Assembly: GCA_947497495.1 (NCBI GenBank)
Contig: CANMGT010000006.1
Location: 1 to 64,000, forward strand
DNA length: 64,000 nt
DNA from: an uncultured Lentibacter sp.
Lineage (GTDB): Bacteria > Pseudomonadota > Alphaproteobacteria > Rhodobacterales > Rhodobacteraceae
Direction: 5' to 3'
Position numbers and translations under genes: made by a program. Position 1 is the first letter of the stretch. Each line of letters starts with the position of its first letter. Positions 26,089 to 35,198 of the stretch are shown one piece after another. The notes beneath the pieces were generated by a model, which worked only from the letters and a program-made list of their open reading frames with translations, was not told the origin of the DNA and made no database searches.

Positions 26089-28861
26089 TCGGGCGCTCAG
26101 CGCCTGCCTTCCCACACCGCCTGACGAGCTGATTTGCGCGCCAGAACTTATCTTTGACAGCGACGCCGTTTGTGCGGCGGTCAGCGCCGCCGCAGAGGGC
26201 GCGAAAGACGATGCCGCCCTGCGCAAGGCCGTTGTACCTGTGCTGCAAAAGGCCCGCCAATCAGGGCTCGACGCCATAGAGGAAGCTTTTGTCGCGGCCC
26301 CGATGGAAGCGCTCAAAGCGCGCCGCTCCTATTGCTGGCAAACAGATTGCATCGTGGTGTGCGCTTACGAGCTGGTTGCCAGCCGGCTTTACCCGTTGGA
26401 AAAAGCAACCCCCGCAGAGGCGCTCGCGCTGTTGGCTGTTGGCGGCTACGGACGCAATGAAATGGCGCCGCAGTCAGACGTTGATCTGCTGTTTTTGATG
26501 ACCAAGAAGATCACCAAACGCGCCGAGCACGTGATCGAGGCGATGCTCTATATCCTTTGGGATCTACGCTTCAAAGTCGGCCACGCCAGCCGCACGGTTG
26601 ACGACTGCCTGACACTTGGCAGCGAAGACTTCACCATTCGCACAGCTTTGCTGGAGCGGCGTTATCTGGGAGGTGCCACATCCCCTGCCAACGCGCTGGC
26701 CAAGCGCCTGAAAGCCGACCTCTTCCGCGGCACGGAAACCGAGTTCATCAACGCCAAGCTGGCCGAACGCGACGCCCGTCACGAAAAGCAAGGCGAGCGC
26801 TATGTCGTCGAGCCCAACGTCAAGGAAGGCAAGGGCGGTTTGCGCGATTTACAGTCGCTCTACTGGATCGCCAAATATGCCTACCACGTTGAAAGCATTG
26901 AGGAGTTGGTCAAACTCAAGGTGTTTCGCCCCGAAGAGTACAAGATGTTCCAAAAGGCGGAAAACTTTCTCTGGGCGGTGCGCTGCCATGTTCACCTGAT
27001 CACCAAGCGCCCGACCGAGCAGCTGACGTTTGACTTGCAAGTCGAAGTCGCCGAGCGCATGGGCTATGTCGACAAAACAGGCCGCCGCGCTGTTGAGCAT
27101 TTCATGCAAGACTATTTCCGCAACGCAACGCTTGTGGGCGATCTGACACGCATTTTCCTCACCAAACTTGAGGCGATCCACGCCAAACCAGCACCGCTCT
27201 TGCAGCGCATGTTTACTCGCAAACCGCGTGTGAAAGACGGCTATGAAGTCGTCCACGGGCGCATGGCGATCGTTGATGAAGCGACGTTCTTGCAAGACCC
27301 GCTCAACCTGTTGCGCGTCTTTGAGGAAGGGCTGCGCACCGGCCTGCTCATTCACCCTGACGCGATGCGCTTGGTGACGGCCAACCTTGACCTGATCAAC
27401 GACGACTTTCGCAACAACAAGGAAGCGCGGCGCATTTTCCTTGATCTGCTGCTCAAGCACGGCAACCCCGAGCGCGCCCTGCGACGGATGAACGAGCTGG
27501 GCGTTCTGGCCGCTTTCATCCCCGAGTTTGCGCCGATCGTGGCGATGATGCAGTTCAACATGTATCACTCCTACACAGTTGACGAGCATACCATTCAGGT
27601 GATCTCGAACTTCGCCCGCATTGAGCGGCTCGAGCTTGAGGAAGAACTGCCGATCTCGACAGAAATTCTGAAAGAAGGCATCGACCGCAAGGTTTTGATG
27701 GTTGCAATGTTGTGCCACGATATCGGCAAGGGCCGCGATCAGGATCACTCTGTTCTGGGCGCGCAGATCAGCCGCAAGGTTGCGCCGCGTTTGGGGCTTT
27801 CCAAGGCCGACTGCGACACAGTCGAGTGGCTCGTGCGCTATCACTTGCTGATGTCGGATATGGCGCAGAAACGCGACATCGCCGACCCACGCACCATCCG
27901 CGACTTCGTCAAGGCCGTTGGCAATGTCAAGCGCCTTAACCTTCTGACATTGCTCACGGTTTGTGACATTCGCGGGGTTGGCCCTGACACGTGGAACAAC
28001 TGGAAAGCTGTGCTCATCCGCGCGCTTTATCGCCAGACGCGCCACGCCCTTGAAGAGGGTATGGAAGACTTGGGCCGCGAGAACCGTGGCACCGAAGCCA
28101 AGAAGCTTTTGCGCAGCCAGCTGGCCGCATGGGACAAAAAAGACATCAAGACAGAAACCGCGCGCCACTACCCACCCTATTGGCAGGGGCTGCACGTTAC
28201 CGCGCATGTGGTGTTTGCCGAACTGCTCAAAGGCATCGGCGATGACGAGATCCGTATTGATCTGCACCCCGATGATGACCGCGACGCAACCCGCGTCTGC
28301 TTTGCGATGGCTGACCACCCCGGCATCTTCAGCCGCATGTGCGGCGCCCTCGCGCTTGTGGGCGCCAATATCGTTGACGCGCGCACCTTCACTTCCAAAG
28401 ACGGCTACGCAACGGCGGCCTTCTGGATTCAGGACGCTGAAGGCCACCCGTTTGAAGCCATGCGCCTGCCACGCCTGCGCAAGATGATCGAACGCACGCT
28501 GGCTGGCGAAGTGATCGCCGGCGAAGCAATCCAGACCCGCGACAAGATGAAAAAACGCGAGCGTGCCTTCCGCGTGCCAACCTCGATCACCTTTGATAAC
28601 GAAGGTTCGGAAATCTACACGATCATCGAAGTCGACACCCGCGACAGGCCCGGCTTGCTGTTTGACCTCACACGCACTCTGGCCGCCTCGAACGTCTACA
28701 TCGCCTCTGCGGTCATCGCGACATACGGTGAGCAAGTCGTTGACACCTTCTATGTCAAAGACATGTTCGGCTTGAAGTTCCACACCGAAAGCAAGCAACA
28801 AACGCTTGAGAAACGGCTGCGCGACGCGATCACCCAAGGCTCCGAGCGCGCCCGCGCCTAA
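26069..28861 (+). CDS. glnD: [Protein-PII] uridylyltransferase/uridylyl-removing enzyme
   Basis: 930 residues, full length for GlnD. The nucleotidyltransferase domain has GGYGRNEMAPQSDVDLLFL (Gly125, Asp137, Asp139), the HD domain has CHDIGKGRDQDHS (near 549-560), and two ACT domains begin near residues 745 and 845 (ADHPGIFSRMCGALAL; DTRDRPGLLFDLTRTLA). It uridylylates PII under nitrogen limitation and removes UMP when glutamine is high. The start is uncertain: TTG at 26069 overlaps the previous gene by 20 bases, and GTG at 26075 is an alternative. The glnD-murJ-trpS order that follows is common in Rhodobacterales. Confidence 0.95.
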   Translation: MAVQGSDRALSACLPTPPDELICAPELIFDSDAVCAAVSAAAEGAKDDAALRKAVVPVLQKARQSGLDAIEEAFVAAPMEALKARRSYCWQTDCIVVCAYELVASRLYPLEKATPAEALALLAVGGYGRNEMAPQSDVDLLFLMTKKITKRAEHVIEAMLYILWDLRFKVGHASRTVDDCLTLGSEDFTIRTALLERRYLGGATSPANALAKRLKADLFRGTETEFINAKLAERDARHEKQGERYVVEPNVKEGKGGLRDLQSLYWIAKYAYHVESIEELVKLKVFRPEEYKMFQKAENFLWAVRCHVHLITKRPTEQLTFDLQVEVAERMGYVDKTGRRAVEHFMQDYFRNATLVGDLTRIFLTKLEAIHAKPAPLLQRMFTRKPRVKDGYEVVHGRMAIVDEATFLQDPLNLLRVFEEGLRTGLLIHPDAMRLVTANLDLINDDFRNNKEARRIFLDLLLKHGNPERALRRMNELGVLAAFIPEFAPIVAMMQFNMYHSYTVDEHTIQVISNFARIERLELEEELPISTEILKEGIDRKVLMVAMLCHDIGKGRDQDHSVLGAQISRKVAPRLGLSKADCDTVEWLVRYHLLMSDMAQKRDIADPRTIRDFVKAVGNVKRLNLLTLLTVCDIRGVGPDTWNNWKAVLIRALYRQTRHALEEGMEDLGRENRGTEAKKLLRSQLAAWDKKDIKTETARHYPPYWQGLHVTAHVVFAELLKGIGDDEIRIDLHPDDDRDATRVCFAMADHPGIFSRMCGALALVGANIVDARTFTSKDGYATAAFWIQDAEGHPFEAMRLPRLRKMIERTLAGEVIAGEAIQTRDKMKKRERAFRVPTSITFDNEGSEIYTIIEVDTRDRPGLLFDLTRTLAASNVYIASAVIATYGEQVVDTFYVKDMFGLKFHTESKQQTLEKRLRDAITQGSERARA

Positions 28862-28909
28862 GCCATACTCCCTGCCGCTGCTTTTTCTTGACGCAAATAC
28901 TCTGGGGGT

Positions 28910-28927
28910 CCGGGGGCTAGCCCCCGG
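28910..28927. terminator. GC-rich perfect palindrome after glnD
   Basis: CCGGGGGCTAGCCCCCGG (28910-28927) is a perfect 18-bp palindrome, preceded by the shared intergenic motif CTTTTTCTTG...AAATACTCTGGGGGTC (28881-28910). It lies 49 bp after the glnD stop. A near-identical element follows deoD. A terminator role is likely, although no T run follows. Confidence 0.55.
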
Positions 28928-29041
28928 CACCGCGACGCAGCAAAGCTGCGGCGCAATCCCTGCTCGAAATCTCCCCAAACACGTCCTTCCTTGCACAGGT
29001 GCAATGCGTTATGACACCTGAAAAGCAACAAGAGCAGCCCC

Positions 29042-30583
29042 ATGAAACCCATCCGCCTGATCGCAAGCGTCTTTACCGTCGGTTTTTGGACATTGATGAG
29101 CCGCATCATGGGGTTTGCGCGCGACATCCTGATCTCGTCATACATCGGCCCCGGCTCGGTGATGGACGCTTTCGTGGTTGCCTTCCGCCTGCCCAACCTG
29201 TTTCGCCGCTTCTTTGCCGAGGGCGCATTCAACGCCGCCTTCGTGCCGATGTTTGCCAAACGCCTTGAGGCCGGTGAGCAACCCGAAAAGTTCGCGTCGG
29301 ACGCGCTAAGCTGGCTCAGCCTCGCGGTTCTGGCGCTCACGGGCCTTGCGCTCATCTTCATGCCCGCACTTGTTTGGATCACGGCCGAGGGCTTTGTCGG
29401 AGACGAGCGTTTTGACATCGCGACCGGCTTTGGGCGTATCGTCTTTCCCTATATTTTCTTCATCTCGCTGGCGGCGCTGTTTTCGGGTGTGCTGAACGCG
29501 ACGGGGCGCTTTGCCGCTGCGGCGGCCGCGCCTGTCTTGCTTAACATCATGCTCGTCGCGGCCATGCTGTTTGCTGCGTCCCAAGGCGGAGACGTGGCGC
29601 GCGCACTTGTTTACACGATCCCGCTTGCGGGCGTGGCGCAGCTTGTGCTGGTCTGGGTCGCCACAAGCCGCGCGGGCCTGGAAATCCGCCCGCATTTTCC
29701 GCGACCTTCGCCGGAAATGGGGCATTTACTGCGGGTCGCCCTGCCCGCCGCACTGGCGATGGGGGTTGTACAGATCAACCTTGTCGTCGGCCAGCTTGTC
29801 GCGTCAGACTACGAAAAGGCCATCAGTTGGCTGTATGCCGCCGACAGGCTTTACCAACTGCCGCTTGGAGTTGTCGGAATCGCCATCGGCATTGTGCTAC
29901 TGCCTGATCTGTCGCGCCGTCTGCGTGCGGGCGATGACGCAGGCGCGCAACACGCCTATTCGCGCGCAACCGAGCTGTCGTTGGCGCTCACTCTGCCCTC
30001 GGCGGTGGCGCTGATCGCCATTCCGCTGCCGCTGATATCCGTGCTGTTTGAGCGCGGTAATTTCACCGGCGATGATGCCGCCGCCACAGCGCTTGCTGTC
30101 TCGGTATACGGCCTCGGCCTGCCTGCCTTTGTGCTGCAAAAAACACTGCAACCGCTGTTTTTTGCCCGCGAAGACACCAAGAGCCCGTTTCGCTATGCCC
30201 TCCTTGCGATGGTTGTAAACGCGGTTTTGGCCTTTGGTCTCAAGCCCTATATCGGCTGGCTTGCGCCTGCTGTCGCGGCCTCTGCTGCTGCTTGGATCAT
30301 GGTGGCCCAGCTTGGGTTTGGCGCGCGCCAGTTTGGGGAAGTCACGCGGCTCGACACACGCTTCAAAGCGCGGATCTGGCGTATTATCCTTGCCGCGCTG
30401 GCGATGGGGGCAGTGCTTGTGCTGGCCAACCTCGCTCTAACGCCGATATTTGACGGCGCAACGCGCTATCTTGCGCTGGTGCTTCTGGTTACCGCTGGCA
30501 TCGTCAGCTTCTTCGGGTTCGGCCAGCTGTTCGGGGCCTTCCGCCTTGCGGAGTTCAAGTCAGCAGTACGCCGCGGCGGCTAG
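29042..30583 (+). CDS. murJ: Lipid II flippase MurJ (MviN)
   Basis: 513 residues with about 14 membrane segments. The start KPIRLIASVFTVGFWTLMSR and GFARDILISSYIGPGSVMDAF, then FRLPNLFRRFFAEGAFNAAF and FVPMFAKRLE, are the conserved N-terminal MurJ/MviN signature, including Arg residues of the central cavity. It flips undecaprenyl-PP-linked peptidoglycan precursor to the periplasm. Located 180 bp after glnD; one base separates its stop from the convergent rhomboid-like gene. Confidence 0.95.
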   Translation: MKPIRLIASVFTVGFWTLMSRIMGFARDILISSYIGPGSVMDAFVVAFRLPNLFRRFFAEGAFNAAFVPMFAKRLEAGEQPEKFASDALSWLSLAVLALTGLALIFMPALVWITAEGFVGDERFDIATGFGRIVFPYIFFISLAALFSGVLNATGRFAAAAAAPVLLNIMLVAAMLFAASQGGDVARALVYTIPLAGVAQLVLVWVATSRAGLEIRPHFPRPSPEMGHLLRVALPAALAMGVVQINLVVGQLVASDYEKAISWLYAADRLYQLPLGVVGIAIGIVLLPDLSRRLRAGDDAGAQHAYSRATELSLALTLPSAVALIAIPLPLISVLFERGNFTGDDAAATALAVSVYGLGLPAFVLQKTLQPLFFAREDTKSPFRYALLAMVVNAVLAFGLKPYIGWLAPAVAASAAAWIMVAQLGFGARQFGEVTRLDTRFKARIWRIILAALAMGAVLVLANLALTPIFDGATRYLALVLLVTAGIVSFFGFGQLFGAFRLAEFKSAVRRGG

Positions 30584-30584
30584 C

Positions 30585-31274
30585 CTAGCTGCGCTGGATG
30601 CGCGCGCGCAGCCGTGCAAACCCTCCGGGGCTCACGAGAAACGAAACAGCAAACCCCGTGGCAAAGCCCGAAAGCTCAGCGATCCATGTCGTGCCAATGC
30701 CAAAAAACACCCCAAGCACAAGCTGGATCGCCAGCAACATGCCGATCAGTTGGAAGGCCTTGAGCTGGCTCTCGCCAGTCTGCCCGCTCCTGAGCCATAG
30801 GATGTAGCTGAACGCGCCGATCAACCCGTAAGCACCAGGATAAGCCCCGATCAGGTAGGACTTGTCACCTGAGAGCAGCCCCCAAACCAGCCCACCGACG
30901 ATGCTAGCTGCGAAAAACACTACCAACACGCTGACCGCGCTGAAGATGTCGCCGACGAATTTGCCAAGCGCCAGCGCTATGGCGCCCGCAAACACGGCCT
31001 GCGTAAAATTGCCATGCACGAAGGGATAGGAAACAAGCCGCACAAGCTCGCTTGCAGGCCAGCGCCCGTTCTCCCACATCCAGCTGACAAGCGGGCCGGG
31101 CAAGCCCCAGTCCTGCACCGCCGCGAGCCGCCAGCCAATGCCTGTTTTGCCGCCGATTACGCCCTGCGCGGCAAGTGTGAACACCAGCTCTACAGCGACA
31201 ATGGCGCAAAACAATAGCACCACGACAGGGGCCACTTGGCCGACAGGACTCACTGGTTGGTTATGGCCGCTCAT
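30585..31274 (-). CDS. Rhomboid-like membrane protein lacking catalytic residues
   Basis: 229 residues with about six membrane segments in rhomboid order. VRLVSYPFVHGNFTQAVFAGAIAL corresponds to the rhomboid L1/TM2 region (WR..T..F.H). The active-site motif GxSG is replaced by IGAYPGAYGLIG, with no Ser, and the TM6 His of AHxxG becomes AELSGF. Both members of the Ser-His dyad are therefore missing, so this looks like a pseudo-rhomboid that might bind rather than cut membrane proteins. The ATG at 31274 has GGAGG five bases upstream; a longer ORF upstream of it is not family-like. Confidence 0.7.
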   Translation of the reverse strand: MSGHNQPVSPVGQVAPVVVLLFCAIVAVELVFTLAAQGVIGGKTGIGWRLAAVQDWGLPGPLVSWMWENGRWPASELVRLVSYPFVHGNFTQAVFAGAIALALGKFVGDIFSAVSVLVVFFAASIVGGLVWGLLSGDKSYLIGAYPGAYGLIGAFSYILWLRSGQTGESQLKAFQLIGMLLAIQLVLGVFFGIGTTWIAELSGFATGFAVSFLVSPGGFARLRARIQRS

Positions 31275-31359
31275 TTGCGCCTCCGCTTGACCTTCGTTTG
31301 GCCCATGAGTAAGCCAGCCAGACATATTATTCCAGCCAGCTCTCAGATCGGAGATCAAC

Positions 31360-32400
31360 ATGACGGATGCGGCCGCGACGCAACCTTCCAACGCAGCTTT
31401 CACACCGCGCGTTTTCTCGGGCATCCAGCCTTCGGGGGATTTGCACCTTGGCAACTACCTCGGTGCGCTCAAACGCTTCGCCGATGCGCAGAACCAAGGC
31501 ATCGAGACGGTTTACTGCATGGTTGACCAGCACGCCATCACTGTCTGGCAAGACCCTGCCGAGCTGCGGCGCTCAACCCGCGAGCTGGCGGCTGGCTTTA
31601 TCGCCTCGGGGATTGATCCGGCGAAGTCCATTCTGTTCAACCAGTCTCAAGTTGCCGAACATGCGCAGCTCGCCTGGGTGTTCAACTGTGTTGCGCGCAT
31701 GGGCTGGATGCAGCGCATGACCCAGTGGAAGGACAAAGCCGGCAAGAACCAGCAGAACGCCTCGCTGGGCCTGTTCGCTTACCCTTCACTCATGGCCGCG
31801 GATATTTTGCTCTACCACGCGACACATGTGCCTGTGGGCGAAGACCAGAAGCAACATCTTGAGCTGACGCGCGACATTGCGACCAAGTTCAACAACGACT
31901 TTGGCGTTGATTTTTTTCCGATCACCGAGCCGGTTATCACAGGCACGGCAACGCGGGTGATGAGCCTGCGTGACGGAGCCAAGAAGATGTCAAAGTCTGA
32001 CCCGTCAGACGCCTCGCGCATCAACATGACAGATGACGCCGACACCATCGCCAAGAAGATCCGTAAGGCAAAGTCAGACGCTGACGCCCTGCCCTCGGAA
32101 GCCAAGGGCCTTGAGGAACGCGCCGAAGCCCGCAACCTTGTGAACATCTACGCGGCCATGGCCGACATGAGCGTTGACGCGGTTCTGGCCGAGGTAGGCG
32201 GCAAGCAATTCAGTGAATTCAAGCCGATGCTCGCCGAATTAGCTGTTGAAAAACTCGCGCCGATTTCTGCCGAGATGGCCCGCCTGATGCAGCACGAAGA
32301 CGAGATCGACGCTATTCTGCGCGCCGGAGCCGACCGCGCCCGCGCCATTGCAGCGCCGATCTTGCAGAAGACTTACGACATCGTCGGGATGATCCGCTAA
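31360..32400 (+). CDS. trpS: Tryptophanyl-tRNA synthetase
   Basis: 346 residues, class Ic. The HIGH-type motif is HLGN (29-32) in [16 protein letters not shown], the KMSKS motif is at 209-213, and [12 protein letters not shown] and [17 protein letters not shown] are family motifs for tryptophan and ATP binding. It charges tRNA-Trp. It is divergent from the rhomboid-like gene, and a strong hairpin follows the stop. Confidence 0.97.
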   Translation: MTDAAATQPSNAAFTPRVFSGIQPSGDLHLGNYLGALKRFADAQNQGIETVYCMVDQHAITVWQDPAELRRSTRELAAGFIASGIDPAKSILFNQSQVAEHAQLAWVFNCVARMGWMQRMTQWKDKAGKNQQNASLGLFAYPSLMAADILLYHATHVPVGEDQKQHLELTRDIATKFNNDFGVDFFPITEPVITGTATRVMSLRDGAKKMSKSDPSDASRINMTDDADTIAKKIRKAKSDADALPSEAKGLEERAEARNLVNIYAAMADMSVDAVLAEVGGKQFSEFKPMLAELAVEKLAPISAEMARLMQHEDEIDAILRAGADRARAIAAPILQKTYDIVGMIR

Positions 32401-32408
32401 ACTTAGCA

Positions 32409-32433
32409 GCCGCGCACATGAGATGTGCGCGGC
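32409..32433 (+). terminator. Hairpin terminator after trpS
   Basis: An 11-bp perfect stem, GCCGCGCACAT (32409-32419) and ATGTGCGCGGC (32423-32433), with loop GAG, lies 8 bp after the trpS stop. CTGCGCTTTTGC follows, a weak T tract. Confidence 0.7.
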
Positions 32434-32493
32434 CTGCGCTTTTGCACAGCCATTGCGTGGCTTATGTCAAGTGCGACCACAGAGGATATGCAC

Positions 32494-32979
32494 ATGACAC
32501 AGCCCGTTAACCCACAAACCCGCATTGGCCACGTTCACCTGAAAGTTGCCAACCTTGAGCGCGCGATTGCTTTTTATAGCGGCGTTCTCGGCTTTGGCGT
32601 CACCCAGCGATATGGCCAAGGCGCGGCTTTTCTGGCGGCAGGCGATTACCATCACCACATAGGCCTCAACACATGGGAGAGTGCGGGCGGCACACCGCCC
32701 CCGGCGGGCCATACCGGCCTTTATCACACCGCGTTTCTCTACCCGACGCGCGCGGCCCTTGGCGACGCTTTGAAACGCGTCACGCAAGCGGGCCTAACGC
32801 TTGACGGTGCTGCCGACCACGGCGTGAGCGAGGCGCTCTATTTGCGCGACCCTGACGAAAATGGCGTTGAGCTTTATTGGGACAAGCCCCAAGCGGCGTG
32901 GCCGCGTGACGCCGCGGGCAACCTCGCTATGCTGAACGCCCCGCTTGACTTGAAGACACTTCTGGCCGAGGCGGGTTAA
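32494..32979 (+). CDS. VOC/glyoxalase family protein (extradiol dioxygenase-like, CatE type)
   Basis: 161 residues with one VOC fold. RIGHVHLKVANLERAIAFYSGVLGF gives the first metal His, HHIGLNTWES the second, and GVELYWDKP the metal Glu. Residues DPDENGVELYWD are typical of the CatE-like/glyoxalase group in roseobacters. The function is unknown: it could be a dioxygenase, isomerase or glyoxalase. ATG 32494 is preferred over 32488 because AGAGGA lies seven bases before it. Confidence 0.78.
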   Translation: MTQPVNPQTRIGHVHLKVANLERAIAFYSGVLGFGVTQRYGQGAAFLAAGDYHHHIGLNTWESAGGTPPPAGHTGLYHTAFLYPTRAALGDALKRVTQAGLTLDGAADHGVSEALYLRDPDENGVELYWDKPQAAWPRDAAGNLAMLNAPLDLKTLLAEAG

Positions 32980-33036
32980 AGCCTCTTTACCCTCCCGTTT
33001 GGCGGGCCTACCCTTGGCCAAACGAAAGGACTCATC

Positions 33037-33912
33037 ATGGCTGTCGGCACGAATATTCGCACTTGGTTTAATGGCGCTTGGCACGAAGGCGACATTGCTG
33101 TCATCGGTTCCGCCGATCACGGCTCCTGGCTGGGCAGCACGGTGTTTGACGGCGCGCGTATGGTCAACGGACTCACGCCCGACCTTGACCTGCACTGCGC
33201 CCGCGTCAACCGCTCGGCGGAAGCGCTCATGCTCAAGCCGACAATCCGCGCTGACGACATGGTCGCGATCATCCGCGAAGGCCTGAAAGTCTATGCCCCG
33301 GAGGCCGCTGTCTACATCCGCCCGATGTATTGGGGCATTGGCGGCGACGTCACGGCGATCGTGCCCAGCGAGGAAGAAACCGGCTTTTGCGTCTGCCTTG
33401 AAGAGATCCCCTTTGCGCCGCCCGAGGCCAGCACCACGCTGACGCGCACACGCTTTCGCCGCCCTGTGCTGGAAGACGCTGTCGTTAACGCCAAGGCGGG
33501 CTGCCTTTACCCTAACAATGCGCGCATGCTCGCCGAGGCGCGCGCCAAAGGCTTTGGCAACGCGCTGGTGGCTGACGCCATAGGCAATGTGGCCGAAACA
33601 GCAACAGCCAATGTCTTTATGGTCAAGGATGGCGAGGTGTTTACGCCCATCGCCAATGGAACATTCCTGTCGGGCATCACGCGCGCGCGTCACATTTCAA
33701 ACCTCGCGACTGATGGCACCAAGGTGCACGAGACGGTGCTGAGCTTTGAGGACTTTCACGCCGCTGACGAGGTGTTCCTGTCGGGCAATATGAGCAAAGT
33801 TACACCAGTCACCGCCTTTGACGACACGCATTACCAAGTCGGGCCTGTCACGCGTCGCGTGCGCGACCTTTACTGGGACTGGGCCGCTGCCAACGCGCAA
33901 GCAAACACCTAA
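33037..33912 (+). CDS. Branched-chain amino acid aminotransferase-type class IV aminotransferase
   Basis: 291 residues, PLP fold-type IV. Lys153 in VVNAKAGCLYPNNARM is the expected PLP Schiff-base lysine, and DAIGNVAETATANVFMVKDGEV and TPIANGTFLSGITR are the family Glu and phosphate-cup motifs. It transaminates branched-chain or related amino acids with 2-oxoglutarate. It is close to the IlvE/D-amino acid aminotransferase branch and the exact substrate is not assigned. It starts 57 bp after the VOC gene, on the same strand. Confidence 0.82.
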   Translation: MAVGTNIRTWFNGAWHEGDIAVIGSADHGSWLGSTVFDGARMVNGLTPDLDLHCARVNRSAEALMLKPTIRADDMVAIIREGLKVYAPEAAVYIRPMYWGIGGDVTAIVPSEEETGFCVCLEEIPFAPPEASTTLTRTRFRRPVLEDAVVNAKAGCLYPNNARMLAEARAKGFGNALVADAIGNVAETATANVFMVKDGEVFTPIANGTFLSGITRARHISNLATDGTKVHETVLSFEDFHAADEVFLSGNMSKVTPVTAFDDTHYQVGPVTRRVRDLYWDWAAANAQANT

Positions 33913-33971
33913 TCAAGCATTGCACGCGACGGGCACTTCAGCCATGATCTGGCCTGTTAGGGAGACACCTC

Positions 33972-34430
33972 ATGCGTAAATTCCTTGTTGTTCTTGATGA
34001 CAGCCGCGAATGCCTGAACGCGATGCGCTTTGCCGCGATGCGCGCCTCACACACGGGCGGCGGCGTTGAAATTCTCGCTGTGGTGGAGCCTGAAGAGTTC
34101 AACCACTGGATCGGCGTTGGCGACATCATGCGCGAAGAGGCCCGCGAGCGTATCCATGCGCATTTCGAAGTTTTCGCAAAGTGGATGCGCGACAAACAAA
34201 ACGTGGACCCCGAGCTTGTCATCCGCGAGGGCGAAGCCATTGCCGAAATATTGGCTCAGGTGAAAGAAGACAAAGAGATTGGCGTGCTTGTTTTGGGCGC
34301 CAACACCGACAACAAAAAAGGCCCCGGCCCGCTGGTAACACAACTGACACGCAATGCTGGTAGCCTCGATATCCCGATCACAATCGTGCCCGGCGACCTT
34401 TCCAAAGAGCGCCTTGAGGCGATCACATAA
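33972..34430 (+). CDS. Universal stress protein (UspA family)
   Basis: 152 residues. KFLVVLDDSRECLNAMRFAAMRA is the first strand and helix of the Usp fold, and IGVLVLGANTDNKKGPGPLVTQLT shows the G-(2x)-G-(9x)-G-(S/T)-like nucleotide loop in degenerate form. Such proteins accumulate under starvation and stress and often bind ATP. The AGGGAG-type ribosome binding site is clear. It lies 25 bp before the ClpP-family gene. Confidence 0.85.
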   Translation: MRKFLVVLDDSRECLNAMRFAAMRASHTGGGVEILAVVEPEEFNHWIGVGDIMREEARERIHAHFEVFAKWMRDKQNVDPELVIREGEAIAEILAQVKEDKEIGVLVLGANTDNKKGPGPLVTQLTRNAGSLDIPITIVPGDLSKERLEAIT

Positions 34431-34455
34431 TCAAACGTAATACAGGACATTTTTG

Positions 34456-35034
34456 ATGAGCGACGACGACAAGAAAAAAGACGACGACAAACAAAGTGGC
34501 GGCATTGCCCAGAAGCTGTTTGAAGCGCGCCAGATCCTTATCTGTGAAGCGATTGACCAGAAAATGGCGGCGCGCGTTGTGAGCCAGCTGCTTGCTCTTG
34601 CGGCTGACAGTGACGAGGACATCACGCTGTTTCTCAACAGTCAGGGCGGGCATGTGGAAGCGGGCGACAGCATCCACGATGTGATCCGCTTTATCAAACC
34701 GCGCGTGCGCATTATCGGCACTGGCTGGGTGGCCTCGGCGGGCACGCATATCTTCCTTGCTGCGCCTAAGGAAGACCGCGTTTGTCTGCCCAACACGCGT
34801 TTCCTCATCCATCAGCCCTCTGGCGGCGTTGGCGGAAAAGTCACCGACATCGCCATTCAGGCCGAGCAGATCGAGATCATGCGCAAACGCCTTGCGCGGA
34901 TCATCTCAGAGCAGACTGGCCAGAAGCTCGAGAAAGTCATGAAAGACATCGAGCGCGACCACTGGATGGATACGGATGAAGCCATCAAATATGGTATTCT
35001 GTCCAAGGTGATAAGCTCGTCTGACGACCTTTAA
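34456..35034 (+). CDS. ClpP-family serine protease (non-canonical ATP-dependent Clp protease subunit)
   Basis: 192 residues. The catalytic triad is preserved: Ser94 in GWVASAGTH, His119 in FLIHQPSGG and Asp168 in IERDHWM. The N-terminus is short and highly charged (SDDDKKKDDDKQ) instead of the usual propeptide, and the Ser motif differs from the canonical GQAASMGA. No tig or clpX is adjacent, so it is probably a second ClpP paralogue. Its partner unfoldase is unknown. ATG 34456 follows AGGA by eight bases. A strong terminator follows. Confidence 0.82.
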   Translation: MSDDDKKKDDDKQSGGIAQKLFEARQILICEAIDQKMAARVVSQLLALAADSDEDITLFLNSQGGHVEAGDSIHDVIRFIKPRVRIIGTGWVASAGTHIFLAAPKEDRVCLPNTRFLIHQPSGGVGGKVTDIAIQAEQIEIMRKRLARIISEQTGQKLEKVMKDIERDHWMDTDEAIKYGILSKVISSSDDL

Positions 35035-35057
35035 AGGCAAGTCAGACCAACAGAATT

Positions 35058-35081
35058 GGCCCGCTCGCGCGGGCCTTTTTT
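35058..35081 (+). terminator. Rho-independent terminator after the ClpP-family gene
   Basis: Stem GGCCCGC (35058-35064) and GCGGGCC (35069-35075), loop TCGC, followed directly by TTTTTT (35076-35081). Confidence 0.92.
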
Positions 35082-35198
35082 GTATTTGATCTGCGCCCTC
35101 TTGGAGCGTAACATAACAAATGCGGTTTTCTATTTGTGCTAGCATGAAGTCGTTATGATCGCGCCGACTGTCCGGCGCTCAACAAACGGGGCTTTAAC

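Noticed and set aside
26849..28996. Long minus-strand ORF (715 codons) opposite glnD
   Set aside because: It is antisense to a full-length, motif-rich GlnD. The lack of stops comes from high GC codon bias, and its translation shows no family motif.
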